From NCBI GenBank assembly GCA_900542305.1, contig UQMU01000002.1:1-64000 (forward strand): DNA of 64,000 nucleotides, given 5' to 3'. Positions within the stretch are counted from its first letter, which is position 1, and each line of letters starts with the position of its first letter. Under the pieces are notes generated by a model. That model ran no database searches. It was not told the origin of the DNA and worked only from the letters and a program-made list of their open reading frames with translations. The position numbers and the translations under genes are program-made. This DNA comes from an uncultured Collinsella sp. Its GTDB lineage: Bacteria; Actinomycetota; Coriobacteriia; Coriobacteriales; Coriobacteriaceae. Below are positions 25,755 through 37,297 of this stretch, piece after piece.

Positions 25755-26027
25755 GCCCAACTTGAACTCCGCTCACGCGTGTATGGGGCTGCGAGAGGTA
25801 ACGGCCTGCGGCCTCCTTTGTGTGCTCGATGATATCTTCGAGCATGCCGGGCATGGCGGAGACATTCGCTGCAATCCAGCCGTGTTCAAGCGCCGTTTCG
25901 GATAGGAGCGAGAGGGGGCTGTCTTGCCCGTTTCCCTTGCACCCGTAAAGATGGTTGACAGTTTGGGGTCTCCCGGGTCTTTAGCTTTTACCGTGCTAGA
26001 TGCCTCATGGAAACTGTTGGACTTTAA
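25755..26027 (-). pseudogene. N-terminal remnant of an AAA ATPase gene
   Basis: Reading leftwards from about 26000, DPGDPKLSTIFTGARETGKT gives a P-loop (TGARETGKT). After one frameshift, SLLSETALEHGWIAANVSAM and LEDIIEHTKEAAG continue, ending near VSGVQVG at 25755. This is the same family as the remnant at 9334-9809: both contain WIAANVSAMPG and GVQ(I/V). The Walker B and C-terminal winged helix are missing. No start codon of good quality remains. Confidence 0.75.
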
Positions 26028-26072
26028 TCAGACAGACCCAGCATGTCGTTTTCCTCCATGAGGACATCGGCT
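26028..26072 (-). pseudogene. Fragment resembling the 3' end of parC
   Basis: The 14 codons and stop read ADVLMEENDMLGLSD, matching the last residues of ParC in this window (AGALMKENDMPSLFD). It sits directly against the AAA ATPase remnant, the same neighbour that parC has at 9334-9870. Confidence 0.7.
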
Positions 26073-26520
26073 AAAACCGCAACACCTATGCTTGTTTAAG
26101 CAAACTTCCTGATAGTCGTGGAGCTGCTGTAGCCCGACATGCAGGACATCGCTCGGCTTAAACACCGGATGCCGCATCCGCGAAACGAGTTGCGGTGCAC
26201 CCTGTTCCAAAAGGCTGCCAAGTACCATGGCGTGAGCGTTGGGGTAGCCATCATTCAGCGTGGATACATTCGGATGCGCATAGATCCAGACGATTCCAAC
26301 GTTCTCGTATTTCCCGTGCAGGTAATCGAAGAGGGCAGGCGACACCATACAGTTGCCGCCGACGGTCACGACTCTGTCGGGGTTTTCTGCCGCAAGCTTC
26401 CTCTGCGCATCCTGAATCCCCGCCAGGACTTCGTCCTCGGCATAGATGCGAACTGTCTCCCATTTCTCATGTCCAAGTTTTGGGACGCGTTTCACAATGT
26501 CGAGTGGGACTCCTGGACAG
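26073..26520 (-). pseudogene. Arginase/agmatinase family remnant
   Basis: An ORF reaches from GTG 26495 (with in-frame sequence DCPGVPLDIVK before it) to the parC-like fragment. RVVTVGGNCMVSPALFDYL, IVWIYAHPNVSTLNDGYPNA and VLHVGLQQ match the ureohydrolase fold. The metal ligands are changed: GGDH-type Asp is Asn (GGNC), and DAHxD reads YAHPN. The first 70 or so and the last 100 or so residues expected are missing. It is non-functional by sequence. Confidence 0.8.
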
Positions 26521-26525
26521 TCGGA

Positions 26526-27665
26526 TCACGTGGTGGCCCCCTTTGAGAGGGTCACGAGCATCACGGTTCCGTTCTCGGAATTTGCTTCGACCTCTACCGT
26601 GCCACCGTGAAGCGCTGCAATCTCCCAAACAAGCGCTAGCCCGAGTCCTGCGCCGCCATATGCCCTGCTGCGGGATTTGTCTAGACGAAAGAACGGCTGG
26701 AAGATGCTTTCTCGGTACTGCTTGGGTATTCCCGGTCCCTGGTCCTCGACTCGCAGGAACACGTGGCTGTCGCTGTCGCAGATGGAGACGTTGACAGTCG
26801 AGCCGGAGCGGCTGTAACGGATGGCGTTTTCGACCAGATTAAACACCAGCCGATAGAGGAGCGTGTCGCTCCCGATTACTAAAGCGTCTCCAGCACAATT
26901 GAGGGCTATGCCCTTATTCTCGGCAAGTGGCGCAAGGTCGGTGAGGACCTCTTCGGACAAGGGACCGAGTTCAACATCGTCCTCGCAAGGAACGCTGCGG
27001 AGCTCGCTCATCTCGAGCAATACCTTGGTCATTCGAGACATGCGCTCAGTTTGTTCTTGTAGCAGGCCGAGCAGCTCGGCTGTTTCGGGTTGCAAACCGG
27101 AGTGCTCAGAGATGAATAGTTCAATCTGTGCTTGCATAAGGGAGAGCGGGGTGCGCAGCTCGTGTGCGGCGTTGCCGGTAAACTGACGCTGTGCAGAGAA
27201 CCCTTCGCAAAGACGGGCAATCATGTCGTTGAAAGAGGCGCTGCATCGTTGTAGCTCGGTGGGCACATCTTCGCTGAGCTTAATTTCGCTTAGGTTGTCA
27301 GGCTGCACGCGCTCAACCTGGGCCGCAAAAGCCCGCAGCGGTTTGAGTGCACGGCCGCTCACAAAGTATGCCAGCGCGCCGCCAAGGAGTGTGACTCCAG
27401 CCGTGATGTACCAGGTTGTCGTGCCAAAAGACTCTTGTGCGTCGTTTACGACGACCGTGACCTCGTCATCGAGGGCTGCTTGTGTTGGGTCAAACGCCTG
27501 GGGCGAATCCGCGCCGGTAGCGGTAAAGGCCGAGATGTCACTGCCGATGGCATCCATGTAGCGCATGCCCGTATAGCCGACCAGGCAGTTCGTCAACACG
27601 CACGCTGCGCACGTGAGCAGCGCCGTCATAATCGTTATGCGCCATTGCAGCGAAAGCCTTTTCAT
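26526..27665 (-). CDS. Two-component sensor histidine kinase
   Basis: 379 residues. Two membrane helices (about 11-33 and 84-105) enclose a short outside loop, followed by HAMP, HisKA with the phospho-accepting His in NAAHELRTPL, and a HATPase domain with NLVENAIRYS, DQGPGIP and GGAGLGLALV. The start ATG overlaps the response regulator stop as ATGA, so translation is coupled. Divergent from the CXXC/ferredoxin/TlpA genes, which are likely targets. Confidence 0.93.
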   Translation of the reverse strand: MKRLSLQWRITIMTALLTCAACVLTNCLVGYTGMRYMDAIGSDISAFTATGADSPQAFDPTQAALDDEVTVVVNDAQESFGTTTWYITAGVTLLGGALAYFVSGRALKPLRAFAAQVERVQPDNLSEIKLSEDVPTELQRCSASFNDMIARLCEGFSAQRQFTGNAAHELRTPLSLMQAQIELFISEHSGLQPETAELLGLLQEQTERMSRMTKVLLEMSELRSVPCEDDVELGPLSEEVLTDLAPLAENKGIALNCAGDALVIGSDTLLYRLVFNLVENAIRYSRSGSTVNVSICDSDSHVFLRVEDQGPGIPKQYRESIFQPFFRLDKSRSRAYGGAGLGLALVWEIAALHGGTVEVEANSENGTVMLVTLSKGATT

Positions 27666-28336
27666 TCGCTATCCTCCATAACGTAGCCCTCTCCAATCCG
27701 ATTGCGAATCGGGTCGTATCCCAAAGCGCTGCGTAGCTTTTTGCGGAGTGACGAGATGTGAACGCGGGTTGCGTTGCTAAAGCTGTTCACGCTGCTATCC
27801 CAAACGTGCTCGATAAGCTCCTCTTGACTTACCGGACGCCCCTGATTAAGCATCAGGTATTCCAAGATTCCCGTTTCCTTGCGCGTAAAAGATAAAGCCT
27901 CGCTGTCCACGGAAGCGATGCGCGCCTTGGTGTCAAAACGGAGCTTTCCGCAGGTTAAAACTATGTCGCTTTGTGTAAAGCGTCTGAGGGTAAGGCTGCG
28001 AATCCTTGCCGCAAGCTCGTCCAGATGAAACGGCTTGGTGAGGTAATCGTTGGCGCCGGCATCGAGTCCGGCGACTTTATCGGATACTTCGCCGCGTGCG
28101 GACAGAATCAGTACCTTAGTCTCGCAGTCAGTTTTCCTAAGTTCCCTGAGCACGGTCATGCCGTCGATGCGGGGAAGGTTGAGGTCGAGTACCACGAGGT
28201 CGAAGGCCTCAACGTTCAGTAGGTCGAGCGCCTCCTGTCCGTCGTGACAGCAGTCGACGCTGTACGCCAAGTTTCGCAAGCTGCGCGCGATTGCGTCACA
28301 CAGCGCCCGCTCGTCCTCGACGATCAAAATACGCAT
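27662..28336 (-). CDS. OmpR/PhoB family response regulator
   Basis: 224 residues from ATG 28336 (AAGGAGA upstream; ATG 28354 is less likely). The receiver domain has DE at 8-9, the phosphorylation Asp in VVLDLNLP (about 51) and the conserved Lys in LTKPFHLDE (about 101). The C-terminal winged helix (about 125-220) contains FTRKETGILEYLML and SLRKKL. First gene of the two-component operon. Confidence 0.94.
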   Translation of the reverse strand: MRILIVEDERALCDAIARSLRNLAYSVDCCHDGQEALDLLNVEAFDLVVLDLNLPRIDGMTVLRELRKTDCETKVLILSARGEVSDKVAGLDAGANDYLTKPFHLDELAARIRSLTLRRFTQSDIVLTCGKLRFDTKARIASVDSEALSFTRKETGILEYLMLNQGRPVSQEELIEHVWDSSVNSFSNATRVHISSLRKKLRSALGYDPIRNRIGEGYVMEDSE

Positions 28337-28426
28337 AACAGTCTCCTTGCACATTTCAAATCGCGCTTAACACGGATTTTATAGCCGATATGGTCCAATG
28401 GTCGCGTTACGAAAGGAGTGGTCAGG

Positions 28427-28573
28427 TTGTTCAAAGCGGTAAAACCCGTGGTACAGGTCGCTTTGTTGATCGTCGGAATTGCCATGGTGTGCTTTGGCGT
28501 TATGCGTGGCGAGGCGGATGCCGTGCTGGCCAAAGCGATTAGGCTGTGCTTGGAGTGTATCGGAATTGGATAA
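28427..28573 (+). CDS. CD1871A family CXXC motif-containing peptide
   Basis: 48 residues from TTG 28427, placed by AAGGAG at 28413-28418 (a GTG at 28418 overlaps that site). One membrane helix (about 8-24) is followed by RGEADAVLAKAIRLCLECIGIG; the CLEC pair and the GIG end match the CD1871A family. The family is regularly found next to a polyferredoxin membrane protein and a TlpA-like thioredoxin, as here. The stop lies within the first codons of the next gene. It probably handles electrons or thiols at the membrane. Confidence 0.85.
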   Translation: MFKAVKPVVQVALLIVGIAMVCFGVMRGEADAVLAKAIRLCLECIGIG

Positions 28574-29468
28574 AAGAGAAAACACTGCGTCGCATGTTTT
28601 GGCTCGATTTCGCGTATTCATTCAGGCGGCGGCGACGCTCGTCACCAACATTCACCTGCCAAACTTTGCCAAAGGCGGCATCTATCAGGGCGCGGGAAAA
28701 ACAGTCTGCGTACCTGGACTTAATTGCTATTCGTGCCCCGCGGCATCGGGTGCGTGCCCCATCGGGTCGTTCCAGTCGGTGGTAGGTTCATCCAAGTTCA
28801 ACTTTTCTTACTACGTCACCGGTACGCTCATTTTGCTCGGCGTGCTGCTGGGACGCTTTGTATGCGGCTTTCTGTGCCCGTTTGGCTGGCTGCAGGAGCT
28901 GCTTCACAAGATTCCCGGCAAAAAGTTCTCCACGAAAAAGCTCAAGCCGCTCACGTACATCAAGTACGTTGTGCTGCTGTTTGCCGTGGTGCTGCTGCCC
29001 GTCTTGGTGGTTAACGACGTGGGGATGGGCGACCCGTTCTTTTGCAAGTACATCTGTCCACAGGGTGTGCTCGAGGGCGCCATTCCGCTGGCGGCTGCCA
29101 ATGCCGGCATTCGATCTGCGTTGGGACAGCTCTTTACTTGGAAACTTGCCGTTCTCATTGCCGTGGTAGTGCTGAGCGTTTTGTTCTACCGCCCCTTCTG
29201 CAAATGGATTTGTCCACTCGGCGCATTCTATGCGCTCATGAATAAGGTGTCCCTACTGGGGATCCGGGTCGATGCATGCAAATGCGTCTCGTGCGGCAAG
29301 TGTTCAAAGGTTTGTCAGATGGACGTTGATGTGGTCCGCGCGCCCAATCATGCCGAATGCATCCGGTGCGGAAAGTGCATCGGGGCCTGTCCCGTCGATG
29401 CCATCAGCTATCGCTATGGCCTGGATGTGTCGGCGGAAAAGCTCCCCTTGACCGCCGATAAAAAGTAA
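28566..29468 (+). CDS. 4Fe-4S polyferredoxin membrane protein (NapH/YccM-like)
   Basis: 300 residues if TTG 28566 is the start, overlapping the CD1871A stop by 8 bp; the longer ORF start at 28479 is antisense to common sense because it runs through that gene. Cys-rich CYSCPAASGACP and CGFLCPFGW near the first helices, then two CP motifs (CKYICPQG, CKWICPLG), are typical of the NapH family. C-terminal CKCVSCGKCSKVC and CIRCGKCIGACP bind two 4Fe-4S clusters. Five helices are expected. It passes electrons across or along the membrane. Confidence 0.9.
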   Translation: MDKRENTASHVLARFRVFIQAAATLVTNIHLPNFAKGGIYQGAGKTVCVPGLNCYSCPAASGACPIGSFQSVVGSSKFNFSYYVTGTLILLGVLLGRFVCGFLCPFGWLQELLHKIPGKKFSTKKLKPLTYIKYVVLLFAVVLLPVLVVNDVGMGDPFFCKYICPQGVLEGAIPLAAANAGIRSALGQLFTWKLAVLIAVVVLSVLFYRPFCKWICPLGAFYALMNKVSLLGIRVDACKCVSCGKCSKVCQMDVDVVRAPNHAECIRCGKCIGACPVDAISYRYGLDVSAEKLPLTADKK

Positions 29469-29497
29469 ACAAGCTTCGACAAAACGGAGGAATGACC

Positions 29498-30469
29498 ATG
29501 AAGCTTTCTAAGATTGCGGCCCTGTTTATGGTGCCGGTATTGGCCTTGTGCCTTGTGGCATGTTCGGCGCCCGGTGGCAATGCGAGCGAATCTGCGAGCT
29601 CCGATCCTAAGATCGCAGAACTCACTGCGCAGAAGCCGGCCAATGCCGACGAGGCCGCCGAGCTGTATGCGAAGCTCATGCAGAAGGAGAACGAGATCTT
29701 TTCGAGTGATAACGCGCTGTGGGAAAAGGTATTCAATGCGGCAAATAAAGACTCGGCAATGATTGAGGACGGCAGCAATTACGGCGATTTCCTGCTCAAG
29801 ACCATCGACGGCGCCAAGGATGAGTTCACGGCGGATGAGCTTAAGACGCTCAAGGCCGGTGCACAGCAGATCAAGGAGATCGAGGACAAGCTCGAGAGCC
29901 TGGAGAAGGAGTTCCCCGGCTGTGGAAGCACGCCGAGCGCAGGCGAGAGCGTCGACGCTTCGGCCGCTGGCATGACGGCTGGTGCCAATGCTTCGAGCGA
30001 GACGACGAAGTTCCCCAGCTTTACGGGCAAGGACCTGGATGGCAACGACGTGAGCAGCGACGAGCTGTTCTCTAAGAACAAGGTCACCGTCATGAACTTC
30101 TGGTTCACCACGTGCAAGCCGTGCGTGGGCGAGCTGGGCGATCTTGAGAAACTGAATCAGGAGCTTGCCGAGAAGGGCGGCCAGGTCGTGGGCGTCAATT
30201 CCTTTACGCTCGATGGCAACAAGGGCGAGATTGCAGATGCCAAGGACGTGCTGAGCAAGAAGGGCGTGACATATAAGAACATCTGGTTCAAGTCGGATAG
30301 CGAGGCCGGTAAGTTTACGTCAAATTTGTTCTCGTTCCCGACAACGTATGTCATCGATCAGAATGGCAACATCGTAGGGGAGCCCATCGTGGGAGCCATC
30401 AGCTCCGCCGAGCAGCGCGCAGCGCTCGACAAGCTTATCGACCAGGCGATTGCGAATAGCGAGCAGTAG
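29498..30469 (+). CDS. TlpA-like thioredoxin lipoprotein
   Basis: 323 residues from ATG 29498 (CGGAGG seven bases upstream; ATG 29492 is too close). Signal peptide with lipobox LVAC (about 18-21) anchors it outside the cell. A helical stretch (about 35-150) rich in Lys/Glu precedes the redoxin domain, with FWFTTCKPCVGE as active site. FPTTYVID supplies the cis-Pro. Operon with the CXXC peptide and polyferredoxin suggests electrons are passed outward to this protein for disulfide reduction. Confidence 0.92.
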   Translation: MKLSKIAALFMVPVLALCLVACSAPGGNASESASSDPKIAELTAQKPANADEAAELYAKLMQKENEIFSSDNALWEKVFNAANKDSAMIEDGSNYGDFLLKTIDGAKDEFTADELKTLKAGAQQIKEIEDKLESLEKEFPGCGSTPSAGESVDASAAGMTAGANASSETTKFPSFTGKDLDGNDVSSDELFSKNKVTVMNFWFTTCKPCVGELGDLEKLNQELAEKGGQVVGVNSFTLDGNKGEIADAKDVLSKKGVTYKNIWFKSDSEAGKFTSNLFSFPTTYVIDQNGNIVGEPIVGAISSAEQRAALDKLIDQAIANSEQ

Positions 30470-30546
30470 AAAACGCGTAAAGCACAGCGAGGATCGTGCG
30501 CCGCTGTACGAAGTAGCCCGCTCCCTTTCAAGATAATCTCCACCAT

Positions 30547-30576
30547 AAAGAGGTCCCGCTCGGGACCTCTTTTTTA
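30547..30576 (+). terminator. Rho-independent terminator
   Basis: AGAGGTCCCG (30549-30558) and CGGGACCTCT (30561-30570) form a stem followed by T5; it closes the redox operon. Confidence 0.9.
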
Positions 30577-30721
30577 GGCGCCGTCCCGTTCGTTTTTTTG
30601 TGCGGTTCCCTACATTCTTCACTGGTGCCGGCAAAAAATGGGGATAGAGTAGGACAAACGTGTCGAATACGAACGGCGGAGGAGAGCGGGCAGGGTGCCT
30701 GCGCAGGAGAGGTTGCCGTCT

Positions 30722-33976
<3,255 letters not shown>

Positions 33977-33977
33977 T

Positions 33978-34004
33978 GTGACAAAGGGACAACCCTTTTG
34001 TCAC
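33978..34004. repeat. GTGACAAAGGG hairpin (repeat family)
   Basis: GTGACAAAGGG (33978-33988) pairs with CCCTTTTGTCAC (33993-34004) except for one bulged T. Related words occur at 40578-40603 and partly at 63060-63085. It may act as the terminator of the ABC transporter gene. Confidence 0.55.
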
Positions 34005-34094
34005 GGCTAAAAGCAAGGAAGTCGCAAGGGTTGGGGCGGGGTTGTCGGCGAGTGCCCTCGGATACAATCGAAGCCGTGCTAGAAAGAGGCTTCG

Positions 34095-36539
34095 ATGATT
34101 AGAAAATCGTTCTTTAATCCGTTCTCGTCGCTGCTGCTTGCGCTTGCCGGGCTGGCTTTTTTGGTCGATGTCCTGCCGCAGGTGGAAGGCCAGACGGGCG
34201 TGTTCGCGCCAGCTGTGCTCTTTTTGATGTGGCTGGTGGGCGGCCTGGTGCGCCTGTTTTACGAAAATGAGGCCAAGCGCAGCTTTGATCGCCATATGTT
34301 TAAAGCGAACCACGCGGCCGTTTGGAAACGCATCGATGCGTGTTGGATTCAAGTTGATGCCGACCGGCTTGTGCCCGGCGACGTCGTCCGCCTATATGCC
34401 GGCATGCTCTGCCCGGTCGACGTGACCCTTGCCAAGGGCGACCAGGTCCTTGTCTCGGAATCGTCGCTTACAGGCGAGAGCGGTCAGACCGCCAAGCGGG
34501 AAGGGGAGACCGTTCGCGCGGGAACGACCATTGTCGACGGCAAGGCGTCGGCAACCGTCCTCGCCCGCATTGCCGATGAGCAGCCCGTTTTGCGCCGTCG
34601 CGCTCGAATGGGCACACAGTTTGGTGCCGGCGCCAAGAGCATCTGCGCCGCCCTGGTAAGATGCATGCTCATCGTACTGCCGTTTGTCATTATGATTCGA
34701 GGCTTTGTGCTGGGCGACTGGGCGCAGGCACTGCTGTTTGCCCTGGGCACGGCCGTGGGCCTGGTTCCCGAAATGCTGCCGGTTGTCACGAGCGTTTGCC
34801 TTTCGGGCAGTGCCCATCGACTAAAAAACAAGCAGGTCATCGTTAAGAACGTTGACGCCATGGAGTCACTGGGCTCCATGGACGTGGTGTGCGTTGACAA
34901 GACAGGCACGCTCACCGAAGATGCCGCGGTGCTCGAGTACTACACCGATATCCTGGGCAACGAAAGCGAGCAGACGCTCAACCTGGCGTATCTGGAGAGC
35001 ACGAGCCAGGGGGCCGCTGCCAATCAGCTCAATCGGGCCATTGCCGATGCGTGCGCGGCACCCGAGCTGCACCTTGCCGCGAAAGACCTTGGCCACGCCT
35101 TTGCACTGCATGCCTCTGACCCCTTCGACCACGTCACCAAGGCTTCGGGTGTCAAGCTCGACGCCACGCCCGGGGCGCTTGGTTGTTTGGGGCTACAGGT
35201 TCGCCCCGGCAATCATCTGACCATCGTAAAGGGCGAGGTTGAAAGCGTGTGCACACGCTGCGCCTGGGCAAACTTTAAGGGCGAGCTGGTGCCCATGGAT
35301 GCCGATGGCCGTCAGAGCGCCTACGAGGTTGCCGAGGACATGCGCGCCGATGGCATCAAAGTGCTCGCCGTCGCCTATAGCACGACGTCGGCGGACTGGG
35401 ATGACCTGGTGCTGTGCGGCTTTTTGGGCTTTTTCGATCGGCCCAAGGCGAGCGCTCGTGCCGCCGTGCAGGCGCTGTCTAACCTTTCCGTCGAGGTGCG
35501 CGTGCTCACGGGTGATTCGGCTTCGGTCGCTCGCTCAACATGCTCGAGCCTGGGCATTCCCGCCGATAGCGTTATCACCGGCAGCATGCTTCAGGCCATG
35601 GAGGAATCCGAAGCGCTGATCCGGGTGGGGAAGGCTCGCGTGTTTGCCGAGCTTACGCCCGCACAGAAGGCGCAGATCGTTAGCCTGATTCGCCTCTCCG
35701 GCCACATCGTCGGCTATATCGGAGACGGCGTGAACGACGTGCCGGCGCTCACATCGGCAGACGTCGGCATTGTCGTGGACTCGGCTGCGGCCGAATCCAA
35801 AAAGGTGGCCGACCTGGTGCTGCTCGAGCGCGACTTGGGTGTTGTCGCCGAGGGCGTCAGCGAGGGCAGGACTTCGTTCGCCAATGCCTCCAAGTACATC
35901 CGTATCGCATCGAGCTCCAACTTTGGCAATATCTGTTCGGTTGCCGCCTCGAGCATTTTCCTGCCCTTTGTGCCGGCAACCGCTACCCAGCTGCTCTTGC
36001 TCAATCTGTGCTACGACGCCACCTGCCTGGCGCTTTCGTGGGATAACGTTGACGATGCAGAGATTGCCCGCCCCAGGGCCTGGTCGGGTAAGGGGCTCGG
36101 CAGCTTTATGCTTCATTTTGGCTTTGCGAGCTCGGCCTTCGACATCATTACGTTTGCCATTCTGTTCTTGGGCGTATGCCCCGCCGTCTGCGGCGCGCCC
36201 TTTGCCGCGCTCGACGCGGCGGGTCGAGCGGCCTTTATCGCGACCTTCCAAGCCGGCTGGCTGCTGGAATGCGCATGGACCGAATCGCTCGTGCTCCTGG
36301 TGTTGCGAACGCGCAGTGTCCGCGACGGGGATCGTCCTTGCACACCGCTCGTGGTGATGGTTGCCGTCATGCTCGTTGTCACGGCGCTCCTTGCGCTCAG
36401 TCCGGTGGCGCAGCTGTTTGGGCTCGCCACGCTGCCTGTATGGTATCTGGGCATCGTTGCGCTGCTGAGCGTGTTGTATCTTGTTGTTGCTTCGACGATC
36501 AAGCGGGTCTATCTGGCCCGCTCGAGCAGCTTGTTCTAG
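34095..36539 (+). CDS. Cation-transporting P-type ATPase (short P3B-like)
   Basis: 814 residues, ATG 34095 with AAAGAGG upstream and TACAAT at 34063-34068. Motifs: SLTGES (actuator), D268 in CVDKTGTLT (phosphorylation), GDGVNDVPAL (hinge), and the M4 ion-site segment GLVPEMLP, which matches MgtA-type enzymes and not Ca2+ or heavy-metal pumps. It is about 110 residues shorter than MgtA downstream, mostly at the N-terminus and the first helices. It probably moves Mg2+ or a related divalent cation. Co-directional with the regulator gene 10 bp after it. Confidence 0.88.
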   Translation: MIRKSFFNPFSSLLLALAGLAFLVDVLPQVEGQTGVFAPAVLFLMWLVGGLVRLFYENEAKRSFDRHMFKANHAAVWKRIDACWIQVDADRLVPGDVVRLYAGMLCPVDVTLAKGDQVLVSESSLTGESGQTAKREGETVRAGTTIVDGKASATVLARIADEQPVLRRRARMGTQFGAGAKSICAALVRCMLIVLPFVIMIRGFVLGDWAQALLFALGTAVGLVPEMLPVVTSVCLSGSAHRLKNKQVIVKNVDAMESLGSMDVVCVDKTGTLTEDAAVLEYYTDILGNESEQTLNLAYLESTSQGAAANQLNRAIADACAAPELHLAAKDLGHAFALHASDPFDHVTKASGVKLDATPGALGCLGLQVRPGNHLTIVKGEVESVCTRCAWANFKGELVPMDADGRQSAYEVAEDMRADGIKVLAVAYSTTSADWDDLVLCGFLGFFDRPKASARAAVQALSNLSVEVRVLTGDSASVARSTCSSLGIPADSVITGSMLQAMEESEALIRVGKARVFAELTPAQKAQIVSLIRLSGHIVGYIGDGVNDVPALTSADVGIVVDSAAAESKKVADLVLLERDLGVVAEGVSEGRTSFANASKYIRIASSSNFGNICSVAASSIFLPFVPATATQLLLLNLCYDATCLALSWDNVDDAEIARPRAWSGKGLGSFMLHFGFASSAFDIITFAILFLGVCPAVCGAPFAALDAAGRAAFIATFQAGWLLECAWTESLVLLVLRTRSVRDGDRPCTPLVVMVAVMLVVTALLALSPVAQLFGLATLPVWYLGIVALLSVLYLVVASTIKRVYLARSSSLF

Positions 36540-36548
36540 GGCGGTTCT

Positions 36549-37031
36549 ATGCGTACCAACAGAACCAACATCGCGATTACGCCGGCCGAGGCCGCCGAGC
36601 TCAGCAGCGCGCTGTTCTCGTCTGGCAGCGCTGCCGCCCTGGAGCTCGCGCCCGTGTTTGTCGATATCGCATCGGGCAAGCTGACTGCTATCGAGCTGGC
36701 GGTTGCCGGCTCGCAGGCAAGTGCCGCCACTGGACCCATCGTTATCGGCGAGCTTTCGATCGACCTGGCCTCGCGCACCGTCAAGGTGTCGGACGCGCCG
36801 GTCTCGCTCACGCCCAAGGAGTTCGACATCCTTGCCTTTTTGGCGAGCAACCGGGGTACGGTCTTTAGCAAAGAGGAAATCTACCGGGCGGTGTGGCAAA
36901 ACGAGTATCTGCTCGATGACAGCAACATCATGGCCTTCGTCCGCAAAATTCGAAAGAAGATTGAGCCCGAACCAGACAACCCCCACTACCTGCTGACTGT
37001 ATGGGGCGTGGGCTACAAAATGGCCGAGTAA
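36549..37031 (+). CDS. Orphan winged-helix regulator without receiver domain
   Basis: 160 residues. The C-terminal 100 residues are a Trans_reg_C winged helix: SLTPKEFDILAFLASNRGTV, FSKEEIYRAVW and VRKIRKKI...VWGVGYKM. The first 60 residues (rich in Ala/Ser) have no phosphorylation Asp. It starts 10 bp after the P-type ATPase, so they are co-transcribed, and a terminator follows. It may sense ions directly or act constitutively on the two P-type ATPase genes. Confidence 0.82.
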   Translation: MRTNRTNIAITPAEAAELSSALFSSGSAAALELAPVFVDIASGKLTAIELAVAGSQASAATGPIVIGELSIDLASRTVKVSDAPVSLTPKEFDILAFLASNRGTVFSKEEIYRAVWQNEYLLDDSNIMAFVRKIRKKIEPEPDNPHYLLTVWGVGYKMAE

Positions 37032-37095
37032 CGCTTCGGGTATTCGCTCCCATCGATCCAAATAGTCACTTTGACAATCCTTGCCAAATCGCAAG

Positions 37096-37140
37096 AAAGC
37101 CGCAAGAAACCAGCCATGTGCTCGGTCTTGCGGCTTTTCT
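37096..37140 (+). terminator. Rho-independent terminator
   Basis: AAAGCCGCAAGA (37096-37107) and TCTTGCGGCTTT (37126-37137) form a 12-bp stem, followed by TTCTATTCT. It separates the regulator gene from the mgtA leader. Confidence 0.8.
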
Positions 37141-37297
37141 ATTCTGTAGACAGTCGCGGACGCGAAAGAGAGGTGAGGACCGTGAGCGGCAGTGACAGTA
37201 CCAGTAACGCAGGACGAAGTTGCCGGCGCGGGTCCACTTTGATGGGGGCGCGCGGCTGATTCGCCCTGCGTCCGATCGATAGAACGGAGCGAGGCAA

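Noticed and set aside
25588..25854. An 88-codon ORF (MPGMLEDIIEHTKEA...)
   Set aside because: The part with similarity is an internal piece of the AAA ATPase remnant; the start Met is internal to the family.
35535..37094. A 519-codon minus-strand open frame over the short P-type ATPase and orphan regulator
   Set aside because: No start signal or motif; it overlaps two real genes.
37141..37297. Mg2+ riboswitch (M-box) or attenuating leader peptide before mgtA
   Set aside because: GAGGTGAGGACC recalls the first M-box segment, but the other conserved M-box blocks are absent. The 25-28 codon ORF here has no Pro or other attenuator-like run.
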